Shown here: one piece after another, positions 25,177 through 33,102 of the stretch
Layout: each line of letters starts with the position of its first letter
Numbering within the stretch: the stretch's first letter is position 1
Assembly: GCA_028866995.1 (NCBI GenBank)
Contig: JAGWHD010000002.1
Span: 1-64,000 of the forward strand
DNA length: 64,000 bases
Direction: 5' to 3'
From: Microcaldota archaeon
GTDB taxonomy: Archaea > Micrarchaeota > Micrarchaeia > Micrarchaeales > CABMGC01
The notes under the pieces: model-generated
Seen by the model: the letters and a program-made list of their open reading frames with translations, nothing else
What the model was told of the DNA's origin: nothing
Database searches by the model: none
Made by a program: the position numbers and the translations under genes

Positions 25177-25212
25177 CGTAATTCCAACACTATCCGAGAA
25201 ATTCTAGGATAA
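25177..25212 (-). other. Post-stop element, copy 4 (hairpin-forming)
   Basis: It lies 12 bases after the stop codon of the 25225-25587 gene on the same strand. The arms atcc-t-agaa and ttct-c-ggat form a hairpin. The tail gttggaattacg is identical to copy 3, and the core cctagaatttctc matches copy 1. Confidence 0.5.
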
Positions 25213-25224
25213 TGCAGAATAGAA

Positions 25225-25587
25225 TCAGAGCTGCTCGTTGCTTTGAATCTGCGGCAGGCTCCTTGCAAGCCTGTCGACCACAATTATCTCCTTGAGCGCG
25301 GTCCTCCTGATGTCCTCGCTCGCTCCTTTGCCGGCGAGCTCCTCGAGATAATGCCTGGTGCTCCCGTATTCCCCTCTCGCGTCCGCTATCAGCCTTCGCA
25401 TCTCTGCTTCTTGTACACGCTTGCGCCCGTTAAGATCAGCTGCATTCGAACCGTTATGCCTCGACATTCTCATCAATGCCCTGTGGGTATCGAGAGCATC
25501 CTTCCTCGATGCCACGGCAAGGTCCATGAAGTATCCTGTGGAATGGTAGTCAAGCCCTTTCCTTTCTATGCCCTTGAACATACCCAT
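25225..25587 (-). CDS. Small helical protein, unknown function
   Basis: A 120-residue charged, helical protein with no recognised family and no membrane span. ATG 25587 is about 28 bases from a TATA box (25611-25619), supporting a leaderless transcript. It sits between the sigma-4-like gene and the second phosphoribosyltransferase-like gene and ends in a post-stop element. Confidence 0.6.
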   Translation of the reverse strand: MGMFKGIERKGLDYHSTGYFMDLAVASRKDALDTHRALMRMSRHNGSNAADLNGRKRVQEAEMRRLIADARGEYGSTRHYLEELAGKGASEDIRRTALKEIIVVDRLARSLPQIQSNEQL

Positions 25588-25610
25588 GCTTGTAGCAGGG
25601 GATTTTTCAA

Positions 25611-25619
25611 ATATATAAG
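25611..25619 (-). promoter_or_regulatory. TATA box for the 25225-25587 gene
   Basis: The sequence atatataag (cttatatat on the reverse strand) is centred 28 bases before the start codon. Confidence 0.55.
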
Positions 25620-25644
25620 CTTTAGGACAGGAATGCGGTCATTG

Positions 25645-26409
25645 CTATGTTCTTGCGACGCTCTTGATCGGCCCCTCCTCTGTGACAATGCCTACTTTCA
25701 CGCTCGTTACCTGAGCTTCGAAGCTCTCAGCCCTGTTTCCCCACCATCTTTCATAGTCCATAGTTCTGCCATTCCACGTCCTGTTTCCTATCATGTGCAC
25801 ATGGAGCGCAGTCATTATCATGAGTCCGTTTTCGGTTCCTATGCTTGCCTTCAGGGCTTCTCCTATCCTTGCGATCGTCAACCCTGTCTCTATCATGTCA
25901 TCCACAATCAGTATCCTCCTGTCCTTGTTTGCGATCAAGAGATCCAGATGATCTCCTGCTATGTAAAGCTTGTCATACTCCATCTCTGTACCATCGCTGA
26001 ACAGTTTGATGTTGCTTCTGGCCCTGCATGAATGCCCGATTAGCACAAAATCGCTGGCTATGCCCGCATTTACTGAGGCCTTGAACACCTCCTTTCCTAT
26101 ATCGTATCCTCCGGTCATCACTACTGCGACTATAATCTCGTCGTCGATGCGAGCCACGACCTTCTCCGCATAAGCCCTTGTAAGCCTGGCCATCTCTGCA
26201 GTGTAGTGGGAGCGTTCGCGTTCATCGGGCTTGCCATTGCGCCGTGAAGATCTTCTCATGTCCGCTTCCAATGCTTCAAGAGAGGATCTTTTAACGGAGA
26301 CCTTTGTCGACGGATCAAAGATGTCTATCCAAAACTGTCTTGCCGAATGCTTGTCTAGACGTTCTCGGTTCTTAGTCATCTCCATAGGCAACCAATCCCC
26401 CGATACCAT
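25645..26409 (-). CDS. Phosphoribosyltransferase-like protein, paralogue 2
   Basis: It shares the layout of the 23941-24645 protein: an N-terminal FWIDIFDPSTKVSVKRSSLE segment, an IIVAVVMTGGYDIGKEVF strand-loop and a PRPP-type motif RRILIVDDMIETGLTIARI. Sequence outside these blocks has diverged strongly. Met9 or Met11 are possible later starts. It begins 15 bases after the membrane-protein gene and is probably the last gene of that operon. Confidence 0.7.
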   Translation of the reverse strand: MVSGDWLPMEMTKNRERLDKHSARQFWIDIFDPSTKVSVKRSSLEALEADMRRSSRRNGKPDERERSHYTAEMARLTRAYAEKVVARIDDEIIVAVVMTGGYDIGKEVFKASVNAGIASDFVLIGHSCRARSNIKLFSDGTEMEYDKLYIAGDHLDLLIANKDRRILIVDDMIETGLTIARIGEALKASIGTENGLMIMTALHVHMIGNRTWNGRTMDYERWWGNRAESFEAQVTSVKVGIVTEEGPIKSVART

Positions 26410-26424
26410 CCCCGCCTACACATA

Positions 26425-26928
26425 TCAATTCCATTTCGCGTTCTCACGCAGAGCCGCGATTCTATCCTTTATGCCTCTGTCAATCTGCTTTACCGAGCTG
26501 ACGAAGGTTGAGGTGTAGCTGCGCACCGCGTACATGGATGCTGACATGAGCAGCATCCCTCCGGAGATTATGGTGTCTGTAGTATCCTTAAAGTACCGCA
26601 TCCACGTAATTCCCAGAACCAACGATCCAAGGCTCGGGACGATACCGAATTTCTCTACTCTATCAAGTCTCTTCAAGATTTTTTCGGCATCTTCATCAAT
26701 ACCGGCCCCTTTCTCGAAGAGCGCTGCAGCCCTTGCAAAACCCTTAAGCTCACCTATCCTACTCGACGAAACTATACCAACTGCTAGCGAAGGCAACGAA
26801 TAAAACGAGCTCTTCGTGTCGTGAAGAAGGAAGATGCCCGATCCCATTCCGGCGACTGCCGCGCCTGACAATACCTTTGTACTGTTAATTGCGTTTCCAA
26901 TGCTTTTCTTGACGACACTCTTTTCCAT
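26425..26928 (-). CDS. Membrane protein, unknown function
   Basis: A 167-residue protein with three to four hydrophobic stretches (VLSGAAVAGMGSGIFLL, LPSLAVGIVSS, IVPSLGSLVLGITWM, IISGGMLLMSASMYAV) and a charged segment between. ATG 26928 follows the upstream stop by 10 bases, and the longer frame to 26961 overlaps that gene. The hydrophobic pair arrangement resembles half of the 26939-28345 protein, so the two may form a complex. Confidence 0.62.
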   Translation of the reverse strand: MEKSVVKKSIGNAINSTKVLSGAAVAGMGSGIFLLHDTKSSFYSLPSLAVGIVSSSRIGELKGFARAAALFEKGAGIDEDAEKILKRLDRVEKFGIVPSLGSLVLGITWMRYFKDTTDTIISGGMLLMSASMYAVRSYTSTFVSSVKQIDRGIKDRIAALRENAKWN

Positions 26929-26938
26929 CCATATCACA

Positions 26939-28345
26939 TCATTTAGCAGTTGTCGGATCATTGCCGTGGTTGTTGTCCAGCTCCCTCTTGACCCTGCTCA
27001 GGTCCTTGTATGCGCCAAACTTTGACATCGTTTCCCTTCCGTAATCAAGGGCCCCTCCAAAGCTGACTGATGCCACTACTATGGCCATCCAGTGCAATGG
27101 CCTGTCAGTTACCAGCTCGCTGGCTCCTACTCCCGCGCCTCCGATGGCCAGGTAATTCATCATCACGTTTGCCTTCCTGTAGAATGCAAGCTTGGCGCCC
27201 TTCACTATGCTGACATAGTCTGAAGGGTCGCACCTGTAATGCTTTCCAGCGTCGTACATTATGCCAACTGCAACCTCTTCGGCCTTGCCCTCTGCATGCT
27301 TCCTCTTGTCCATTATGTGGTGCTTTATCCTGCCAACGTGCGCCTTCCTTGCTGCGACGATCTCAGGATCAGTTCCGTTCTCATGCCCGTTTTCAAGTAT
27401 CGCATCCATGTGCGCCACAGCATCGTCCAGCCTCTCTATGGCTTTCCTGTACTTCTTCTCCCTCTCTACCTTGTCCTTCTCGAACGTCGCCTCCGCGTGG
27501 TCCATCGATGACCTCTCGACATGGGCCAGCGCCTTTGCGGCCTCGCCCTTTATGCTGCCGATCAGCCTTCTTCCGTCGAAGAGATTGTGCACCGCAGCGC
27601 GCAGCAGCACTATACTCGTAGGCTCGCTGTCATTAGTTATCTTCTTCCTTGCGGCTATCGCGTTCTTGTACTTCTTGCGCATGCTCATGGCCTTGCTTCC
27701 ATACCTCGTCGTCCCCACGAAGCATGCGGCAGCCAATCCCTGGAGCACATCGTGAAGCGTGGATATGTCGTAGAAATACGTCGTTATTATCGATCCCGCA
27801 CCTGCAGCTGCGAGAGCGAAAGAGACTGCAGCGTTTTCGTAGAATATCGTGGCCCTCCTGAAGACAACGCCTATGGCGTCTGAGGCCTCTATGTCTGACT
27901 TGCCCAGGTCCTCCTTCCTCTTACCGGTGTTGAGCACTGCCATGTTCTTCGACATACGCGTCTCGTCCTTCTCCGTTGCCGCTATCAGTCCAGTAGCATA
28001 CTCATATTCCAGTTCCATCTCCTGCTTCATGTCGCTGCTTGCCTTTAGAGACACTGTCATCGACTCTACGAGCTCCTTCGCGTCCCTGTAGCAGTTCCTT
28101 GCGTCGTTAAGAAGCTCCAACTTCTCCTTTGTATCATGGCTGAACGTGGCGTACCATGAGAGCGTGTGCCCTGTGTAGTAAAGCTCCAGGGCCTCCTGTA
28201 TCAGCCTCGCATTCCTCCTGTCGTAGCCTCCAGCCCCTAGCACGGGTATTCTGTGCGACTGCACGAAAGCCTTGGCGAAGTCGGAGTTGGCAATACCTGA
28301 TACCTTCTCCCTTACTGGACTTCGCTGCCTCTCTAGCGTGCTCAA
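26939..28345 (-). CDS. Large helical membrane protein with two hydrophobic hairpins
   Basis: A 468-residue protein of unknown family. Soluble helical regions alternate with two membrane hairpins: near residues 172-210 (AAVSFALAAAGAGSIITTYF and VLQGLAAACFVG) and near 400-440 (MNYLAIGGAGVGASE and WMAIVVASVSFGGA). The soluble parts are long, charged and coiled-coil-like. The start is a TTG at 28345, about 34 bases from a gtatttaaatg TATA box near 28376-28386. It leads an operon with the next two leftward genes. Confidence 0.65.
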   Translation of the reverse strand: MSTLERQRSPVREKVSGIANSDFAKAFVQSHRIPVLGAGGYDRRNARLIQEALELYYTGHTLSWYATFSHDTKEKLELLNDARNCYRDAKELVESMTVSLKASSDMKQEMELEYEYATGLIAATEKDETRMSKNMAVLNTGKRKEDLGKSDIEASDAIGVVFRRATIFYENAAVSFALAAAGAGSIITTYFYDISTLHDVLQGLAAACFVGTTRYGSKAMSMRKKYKNAIAARKKITNDSEPTSIVLLRAAVHNLFDGRRLIGSIKGEAAKALAHVERSSMDHAEATFEKDKVEREKKYRKAIERLDDAVAHMDAILENGHENGTDPEIVAARKAHVGRIKHHIMDKRKHAEGKAEEVAVGIMYDAGKHYRCDPSDYVSIVKGAKLAFYRKANVMMNYLAIGGAGVGASELVTDRPLHWMAIVVASVSFGGALDYGRETMSKFGAYKDLSRVKRELDNNHGNDPTTAK

Positions 28346-28441
28346 ATGATTACCTGGTTCAGTCTGCGGTTTCCTGGTATTTAAATGCTTAAAAACAGCC
28401 TGTTATTTGACGAATGGTGGCGAAAATTTTCACCTGAGGCA

Positions 28442-29005
28442 TCATCTGCCCGTGCCAATGGCCTTATCCAGGCTTGCCTTTATCCCCCTTCCCATTCCCT
28501 TAAGCCATTCGCGTATGTCTATCTCAACTACCGTCCTCAGCCCTACCCTCTCAACCTGCTCCTTTCTCTGCCTCTCGGGCTTGAAGGTTGTTGATATCCT
28601 TGAGTATCCTAGTCTTTGCAGGTCCTTTGTGGTTATCGCCTCGAAGAGGTATGCGAAACCGCTCGCAGGGCCCTTGTCCAGCTTCTCCCTCGGATAATAG
28701 CTTTCAGGTGTCGTGGAACCATTGCCGCCCATGTAGAATATCTGGCCAACGTAGGCAAGGCCGTTCTTCTCTTTGCAGGCCCCGTAATGGATGCCGATGT
28801 CGCTCTGCCAAACCATGGGTATCCGTTTCAACGATATGAGGTCAAGGCCGAACGAGTTCGCATCGGAACTATGCGTATATACCATGCCCTCATCGAAGTC
28901 CCTTCTCAGGCCTGCGAAAGCTAGGTAGTAGGTGGCAGACCTCTGCCTGTATACTCCCAGGAATATCTCGTTGCCTTTCTGCCCTTTGGCTGCGAACCTG
29001 TCCAT
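28442..29005 (-). CDS. Unknown YYPR/REW family protein, paralogue 1 (GNAT-like?)
   Basis: A 187-residue protein clearly related to the one at 30255-30854. Shared blocks, in order, are LDLISLKRIPMVWQSDI, ESYYPREKL, AYLFEAITTKDLQRLG, ERQRKEQVERVGL and IREWLKGMGRGI. The R..QVERVGL block near the end resembles the C-terminal part of GNAT acetyltransferases, but I see no clear acetyl-CoA loop. The start is 2 bases after the stop of the 29008-29346 gene. Confidence 0.65.
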   Translation of the reverse strand: MDRFAAKGQKGNEIFLGVYRQRSATYYLAFAGLRRDFDEGMVYTHSSDANSFGLDLISLKRIPMVWQSDIGIHYGACKEKNGLAYVGQIFYMGGNGSTTPESYYPREKLDKGPASGFAYLFEAITTKDLQRLGYSRISTTFKPERQRKEQVERVGLRTVVEIDIREWLKGMGRGIKASLDKAIGTGR

Positions 29006-29007
29006 GG

Positions 29008-29346
29008 CTATTCCAGTCTCTCCTGCGCCCTTTCGATCCTTGCAAGAAGCTTGAGTGTCTCGCCCTGCAGCGCCTGGTTCGTAGGGTTCATGTCTCTCAA
29101 ATCCCTGACATGGGCTATCGCTGCTCCATAGGAATCATGCGCGCCTCCCGCGTTCGGGGGAAGCGGCAGCCTACGATCCTTCACCTCAGGATCGAACCTC
29201 GACTTGAGGTGGTACTCCGAAGCATCACGCAGCGCCTCGACTATCTTGTTTATTGTGCGCCTGTCAACGCTTGCGAGGTCGCCTTGCCTCGCCGCATTTA
29301 GCAGTCTTGCCTTTGTCTTCTCGAAAGTGAACTGTGCAGTGGCCAT
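29008..29346 (-). CDS. Small helical protein, unknown function
   Basis: A 112-residue protein once the start is set at ATG 29346, which lies 30 bases from a TATA box (gtatttaag at 29372-29380). The frame open to 29466 runs through that promoter. The protein is helical, with a Pro-rich middle (RRLPLPPNAGG) that joins two halves. It is cotranscribed with the YYPR/REW paralogue 1. Confidence 0.62.
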   Translation of the reverse strand: MATAQFTFEKTKARLLNAARQGDLASVDRRTINKIVEALRDASEYHLKSRFDPEVKDRRLPLPPNAGGAHDSYGAAIAHVRDLRDMNPTNQALQGETLKLLARIERAQERLE

Positions 29347-29425
29347 GTTATCAACTCTATCCTGTTTTGGCACGTATTTAAGTCTTGCAGGAGCATCGCC
29401 GAAAGCCGTATTGCGGTCTTCGGTT

Positions 29426-29695
29426 TTATTCACTGGAGCACGCCATCCTCGCCGCTGCCTTCGCATTCCCTATCTTGTACTCGAGATCCTTTATCCTCTC
29501 TGTCCTAAGCAGGTACTCGCCTGTTCGCGGGGTGCGCATTCCGCCCCTCCTCTCGTACATCCATGTCTCGACTCCCAGGGCCCTCCTGTAGAGCTTCCTC
29601 GCTTCCATGTGGAGCCCTTCATCAGCCTTCCTGTCCCCTAGCCTTTCGAGCGATGTGGACAATGATGAGGCTGCAATCGAGACCAGTGCGCGCAT
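29426..29695 (-). CDS. Small helical protein, TPR-like
   Basis: An 89-residue helical protein. The stretch RLGDRKADEGLHMEARKLYRRALGVE has the spacing of a TPR helix pair (A..G....A..LYRRAL). A TATA-like ggtatttaagc near 29744-29754 gives a leader of roughly 28 nt. Function unknown. Confidence 0.58.
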   Translation of the reverse strand: MRALVSIAASSLSTSLERLGDRKADEGLHMEARKLYRRALGVETWMYERRGGMRTPRTGEYLLRTERIKDLEYKIGNAKAAARMACSSE

Positions 29696-29769
29696 TTTTT
29701 CGCCTAACGCTAACCAAAACTAATGCCTATCGTGGGATTGCCAGGTATTTAAGCGCTTCTCCTGCTGCC

Positions 29770-30186
29770 TTACCTGTGCTGCTTCGCCTTGTCCGAAGCC
29801 TTCCAGAAATCGTCTATCTTGTGAGCGTCCTCATGGTCTATCTGCTTCGATACCGCCCACATCTCGACCGTTTCATCTCCTTCGTTCCTGTGCGACCTCT
29901 TGGTCTTGGGCGCTACCCTGACCACCGATCCTGCGCTCACCTTCTTTATGTCGTCGCCGAACCTCATGGTGAGCGTTCCCTTGGAAATTATGTATATCTC
30001 CTCTATGTCGTCATGATAGTGGCCCGTGCTCTGCTCGAAGTCGGAATGCGGCGGGATCCTTACCAGCGTCGCGGCAAGCTGCTCGCATCCCAGCGCTTCG
30101 GTCATGCTCCTGAACTCCCCAGGCACGTCTGTGCCTGCGTAATAGTCCTTGACGTCGTCAGCCTTCACTATAGCGTATCCTTCCAT
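29770..30186 (-). CDS. Cupin-domain protein
   Basis: Single cupin of about 138 residues. Motif 1 is GHYHDDIEEIYIISKGTLTM, with the two His and the Glu that bind metal. Motif 2, near SVVRVAPKTKRSHRN, ends in the last His. Small cupins include sugar epimerase/isomerase-like and dioxygenase-like enzymes; the substrate is not predictable. ATG 30186 is preferred over GTG 30195. The cluster lies within the accessory island. Confidence 0.82.
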   Translation of the reverse strand: MEGYAIVKADDVKDYYAGTDVPGEFRSMTEALGCEQLAATLVRIPPHSDFEQSTGHYHDDIEEIYIISKGTLTMRFGDDIKKVSAGSVVRVAPKTKRSHRNEGDETVEMWAVSKQIDHEDAHKIDDFWKASDKAKQHR

Positions 30187-30254
30187 GCGTATCACATAAG
30201 CGATTGCTCCGCTAAAGCATAATATTGCTTGTCAGAATCCCCGTATAGACGAGT

Positions 30255-30854
30255 TCAACCTTCTGCGATCCTCTCCCTTATGCCCCTTCCGAGTCCCCTC
30301 ATCCATTCCCTGATCGTTGTCGCGCCTTCCGAGGGAAGGCCCACCCTCTCAAGCTGTGCCTTCCTGCTGTCGCTTGGCTCGAAGCCTGCAGTGGTGAACG
30401 CTGCACCGTTCCTTCTAACCTGGTTCGCTGTCAGCGCCTCTATGAAGTATGCTATCCTCTTTGCGGATCCGTACGATAGCTCGTCTCTCGGATAATACGT
30501 CTCTGCTGAAGCGAAGCCCTGCGTTCCGGCATATGATACGTATCCTACAGGGGCTATGCCATTCTCCCCTGCCTTGTCCATCACATGGCTCCTTATGTCG
30601 CGGCTCCAGACGCCCGGCACCCTCTTGACAGAAACGAGATCCAGCCTGCCAATGTACTCGGGAGGGACGAACAGGTTCCTGAACTTTATGTAATCCATAG
30701 GCTGCGTGAAGTCTGATCTGCGCATGGCTGCGTATATGAAATAGTCGTCAGTAGGGCCGGAGCGGTACACCGCTATGAAGGGTCTCCTGTCCCCGACGTT
30801 CTCGATGATTCTCTCGCGTACAGGCTGCGGCCTATGCGCGACAATCGTTGCCAT
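30255..30854 (-). CDS. Unknown YYPR/REW family protein, paralogue 2 (GNAT-like?)
   Basis: A 199-residue paralogue of 28442-29005: LDLVSVKRVPGVWSRDI, ETYYPRDEL, AYFIEALTANQVRRNG, SRKAQLERVGL and IREWMRGLGRGI fall in the same order. Its N-terminus MATIVAHRPQ resembles the N-terminus of the kinase-like protein at 31876 (MAIAVAHRQS). ATG 30854 is 32 bases from a TATA box at 30881-30891. Confidence 0.65.
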   Translation of the reverse strand: MATIVAHRPQPVRERIIENVGDRRPFIAVYRSGPTDDYFIYAAMRRSDFTQPMDYIKFRNLFVPPEYIGRLDLVSVKRVPGVWSRDIRSHVMDKAGENGIAPVGYVSYAGTQGFASAETYYPRDELSYGSAKRIAYFIEALTANQVRRNGAAFTTAGFEPSDSRKAQLERVGLPSEGATTIREWMRGLGRGIRERIAEG

Positions 30855-30880
30855 ATTACCTACATATCCATGCTTTTCCT

Positions 30881-30891
30881 CGTATTTAAAG
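30881..30891 (-). promoter_or_regulatory. TATA box for YYPR/REW paralogue 2
   Basis: On the reverse strand this reads ctttaaatacg, the commonest TATA form in this island, with a predicted start near 30860. Confidence 0.55.
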
Positions 30892-30934
30892 ATTGTAGGG
30901 ATAACGACGATTGCATAATTCCGCGGAGGAAAGC

Positions 30935-30944
30935 GTTATATAGC
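30935..30944 (+). promoter_or_regulatory. TATA box for the 30966 gene
   Basis: The sequence gttatatagc is centred 26-27 bases before ATG 30966. This overrules the longer frame from 30834. Confidence 0.55.
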
Positions 30945-30965
30945 ATCTGTTCCACGATACGATTC

Positions 30966-31268
30966 ATGAAGCTCGACATAAGGTCAGACAGGATGGCTCC
31001 TTACGACAGGGCCCTTGTGAGGGAGGCGTCTGTACTGATGAGGGAGGGATGGAGACTGAGGAGTCCTGACATACTCAACGAGGCCAGGCACAGACTTGCC
31101 GCCCTCGCCAGGCTCAATCCGCACAAGCTCGACATATGCACGCAGGCCGCTGACGCCGAACGCGCGCTTTTCAGGGAGATGAAGAAGGAAGGCCTTGTAA
31201 GGGACGCTCTCTCCTTTGCACCATATATCCACGAGGAGACCTGCCCCTGGCTCAGCGTCCGCAAATAG
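30966..31268 (+). CDS. Small helical protein, unknown function
   Basis: A 100-residue helical protein (ASVLMREGWRLRSPDILNEARHRLAALARLN core) similar in build to the other small helical proteins of the island. It is predicted to be translated from a leaderless mRNA. It converges on the kinase-like paralogue 2, with 11 bases between stop codons. Confidence 0.6.
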   Translation: MKLDIRSDRMAPYDRALVREASVLMREGWRLRSPDILNEARHRLAALARLNPHKLDICTQAADAERALFREMKKEGLVRDALSFAPYIHEETCPWLSVRK

Positions 31269-31279
31269 GCCTGCCTCAG

Positions 31280-31876
31280 CTATGCCACATTTATGCCGAA
31301 GCGCTCCATCCTGGCTGCAAGCGTCCTCATCATGTCCGATAAGTTGCCGCTGTCATCCCTTGCCGTGGCCGTCCTCATGCCCTCAGGGTCTATCAGGACC
31401 TGTCTTTCGTGCGTGGTTATCATAACGTTGCCCCAGTTTATGTCGCCGTGGGCAAGATCCATGCTGTTGAGGTTCCTGACTATCTCCCGCACAGCAAGCA
31501 GGTGCTCCCTGGCTTCTGCGAACCTGTTCCCGAAAAGGTACTCTACCAGAGCTTTGCCATCGACATGTTCCATGACGTAACCTACGCACCTCCTCTCCCT
31601 GTCGAGCACTGCGAAGAACGGCTCCACAACGTTCAACGGATCTGCGGAGTGCAGTTCCTGCAGCCTTTCGAACTGCCTGCTGATTATGCTGCCCGAATAA
31701 TCATACTCGCAGCTTGTCACAAGCCTGCCCCTGATCCCCTCCCCGAGGTACTCCCTTCTTAGCAGCTTCGCGAAGACCCTGTTCGGGCGAAGTCCTCTCG
31801 CCTCGACATGCTGCCTGAGCTCTCCGGCATCCGCTGCGACTACTAGGCTTTGCCTATGTGCGACAGCAATGGCCAT
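31280..31876 (-). CDS. Small protein-kinase-fold protein, paralogue 2
   Basis: A 198-residue protein collinear with the 20282-20890 protein: Lys37 in VFAKLL, catalytic loop HGDINWGN (143-150) and IDPE (162-165) in place of DFG. Identity elsewhere is low, but motif spacing is the same to within two residues. ATG 31876 is leaderless, 27 bases from the TATA box at 31898-31907. Confidence 0.75.
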   Translation of the reverse strand: MAIAVAHRQSLVVAADAGELRQHVEARGLRPNRVFAKLLRREYLGEGIRGRLVTSCEYDYSGSIISRQFERLQELHSADPLNVVEPFFAVLDRERRCVGYVMEHVDGKALVEYLFGNRFAEAREHLLAVREIVRNLNSMDLAHGDINWGNVMITTHERQVLIDPEGMRTATARDDSGNLSDMMRTLAARMERFGINVA

Positions 31877-31897
31877 GGTATAAGACCTGTCTTCATG

Positions 31898-31907
31898 GTT
31901 AATAAGT
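31898..31907 (-). promoter_or_regulatory. TATA box for kinase-like paralogue 2
   Basis: On the reverse strand this reads cttattaacc, centred 27 bases before ATG 31876. Confidence 0.5.
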
Positions 31908-31945
31908 GTTGAAATGAGGTTCGTCAGAAGCAGAATTCCACTGGC

Positions 31946-32977
31946 TCATTCGATACTGAGCCTTTTCAGGCTCTCTATCTCCCTTCTTATCTCTCCGGTG
32001 TCCGATGGCAGCCCCATCAGCGTGCAGTCGTTGAGCAGCATCGTCAGGTGCAGTATCTTGCTTATCCTCAGCGGGATTCCGTCCCCCTGGTTGGCATGGC
32101 TCCTCTCTATCCTGACCCATTTCGACGCTACGAAAAGGTTGCCGAACCTTCTTGCATGGTCATCGTACCCCAGCTCCCTCGAGATTGTCGCAGCCATCGC
32201 GCATATCGTAGCTACCTCAGCATCATCCGAAGCCGGCTTTATCTTGGAACCGAGTATGTCCAGGTAACTGCGCATCCTATCCCTGTATCTGGTCTCAAGA
32301 TCCTCCCTGCCGACCTCAGCCGCATAGTCGATGGCCATCTTGAAGCCCGCAATCGAGTTGAAAGGGTCCTTCGTCATGCACACAGTGGCATAGCTGCCGC
32401 AGGAGTTGATTATGGCCTCCTCGATCTCATGCACTGCCTCGCTGTCTCCCAGGCTCTCGGCTATCTCCTTGGCCGGCATGTAGCTCAGCAGGTCGTATAC
32501 GTTGGGCTTCGCCCTGGCCCTGTCCAGCCACATCTGCATCGCCTTGCGCTCGTACTCCTCCGCCACGTACTCCATGTCGCTCTTCCTTGCAAGCTCTGCT
32601 ATCCTTTCGCAGGCAGCGATCCCTATCCTATGATAGGCGTTTATCGGGTCGCCGCCAAGTATCGTGAAATCTATGCTGCCCTCCTTGGGATCCGACATGG
32701 CTATGCTGAAGTTGCCCAGAAGCCCATTCGCGTACATGAGCACGTCGACGACCTTCGCAGCTGTCTCCGCGGCGTCGGCGCTCCTCCTCAATCCCGCAAG
32801 CTCCTTCCTCGGGGACCTTGCGTTCTCCACCTCGTGCCTCCTCAGCGCTATCGCTATGTCAAGGCGCCAGAGCACCCTCTCGGTACCCATCCTGTCCTTC
32901 AGCTCGCCCCTGGCTATCATCCCATTAGCCGAATGCTCCAATCTTGTGGCTACGTGCATCGCCTTGGCCATATCCAT
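31946..32977 (-). CDS. Helical-repeat protein, unknown function
   Basis: A 343-residue protein, helical throughout, with repeated Ala-rich helix pairs (for example YHRIGIAACERIAELARKSD and AGFKMAIDYAAEVGRED) that suggest a TPR-like solenoid. No catalytic motif is visible. ATG 32977 (MDMAKAMHVATRL) is 38 bases from a TATA box at 33011-33020. The frame open to 33115 crosses this promoter and the divergent one, so it is rejected. Confidence 0.62.
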   Translation of the reverse strand: MDMAKAMHVATRLEHSANGMIARGELKDRMGTERVLWRLDIAIALRRHEVENARSPRKELAGLRRSADAAETAAKVVDVLMYANGLLGNFSIAMSDPKEGSIDFTILGGDPINAYHRIGIAACERIAELARKSDMEYVAEEYERKAMQMWLDRARAKPNVYDLLSYMPAKEIAESLGDSEAVHEIEEAIINSCGSYATVCMTKDPFNSIAGFKMAIDYAAEVGREDLETRYRDRMRSYLDILGSKIKPASDDAEVATICAMAATISRELGYDDHARRFGNLFVASKWVRIERSHANQGDGIPLRISKILHLTMLLNDCTLMGLPSDTGEIRREIESLKRLSIE

Positions 32978-33102
32978 TGCTCCAGACCCTACAAACTGGC
33001 TTTTGGGCACATATTTATATGTTGTTGGAACCAGACGCATTCCAAATTTCTGGAAAACATAGCTTTTAAAACGTTTAAGGTAAGTTTTGGTATGTGTTTG
33101 GC

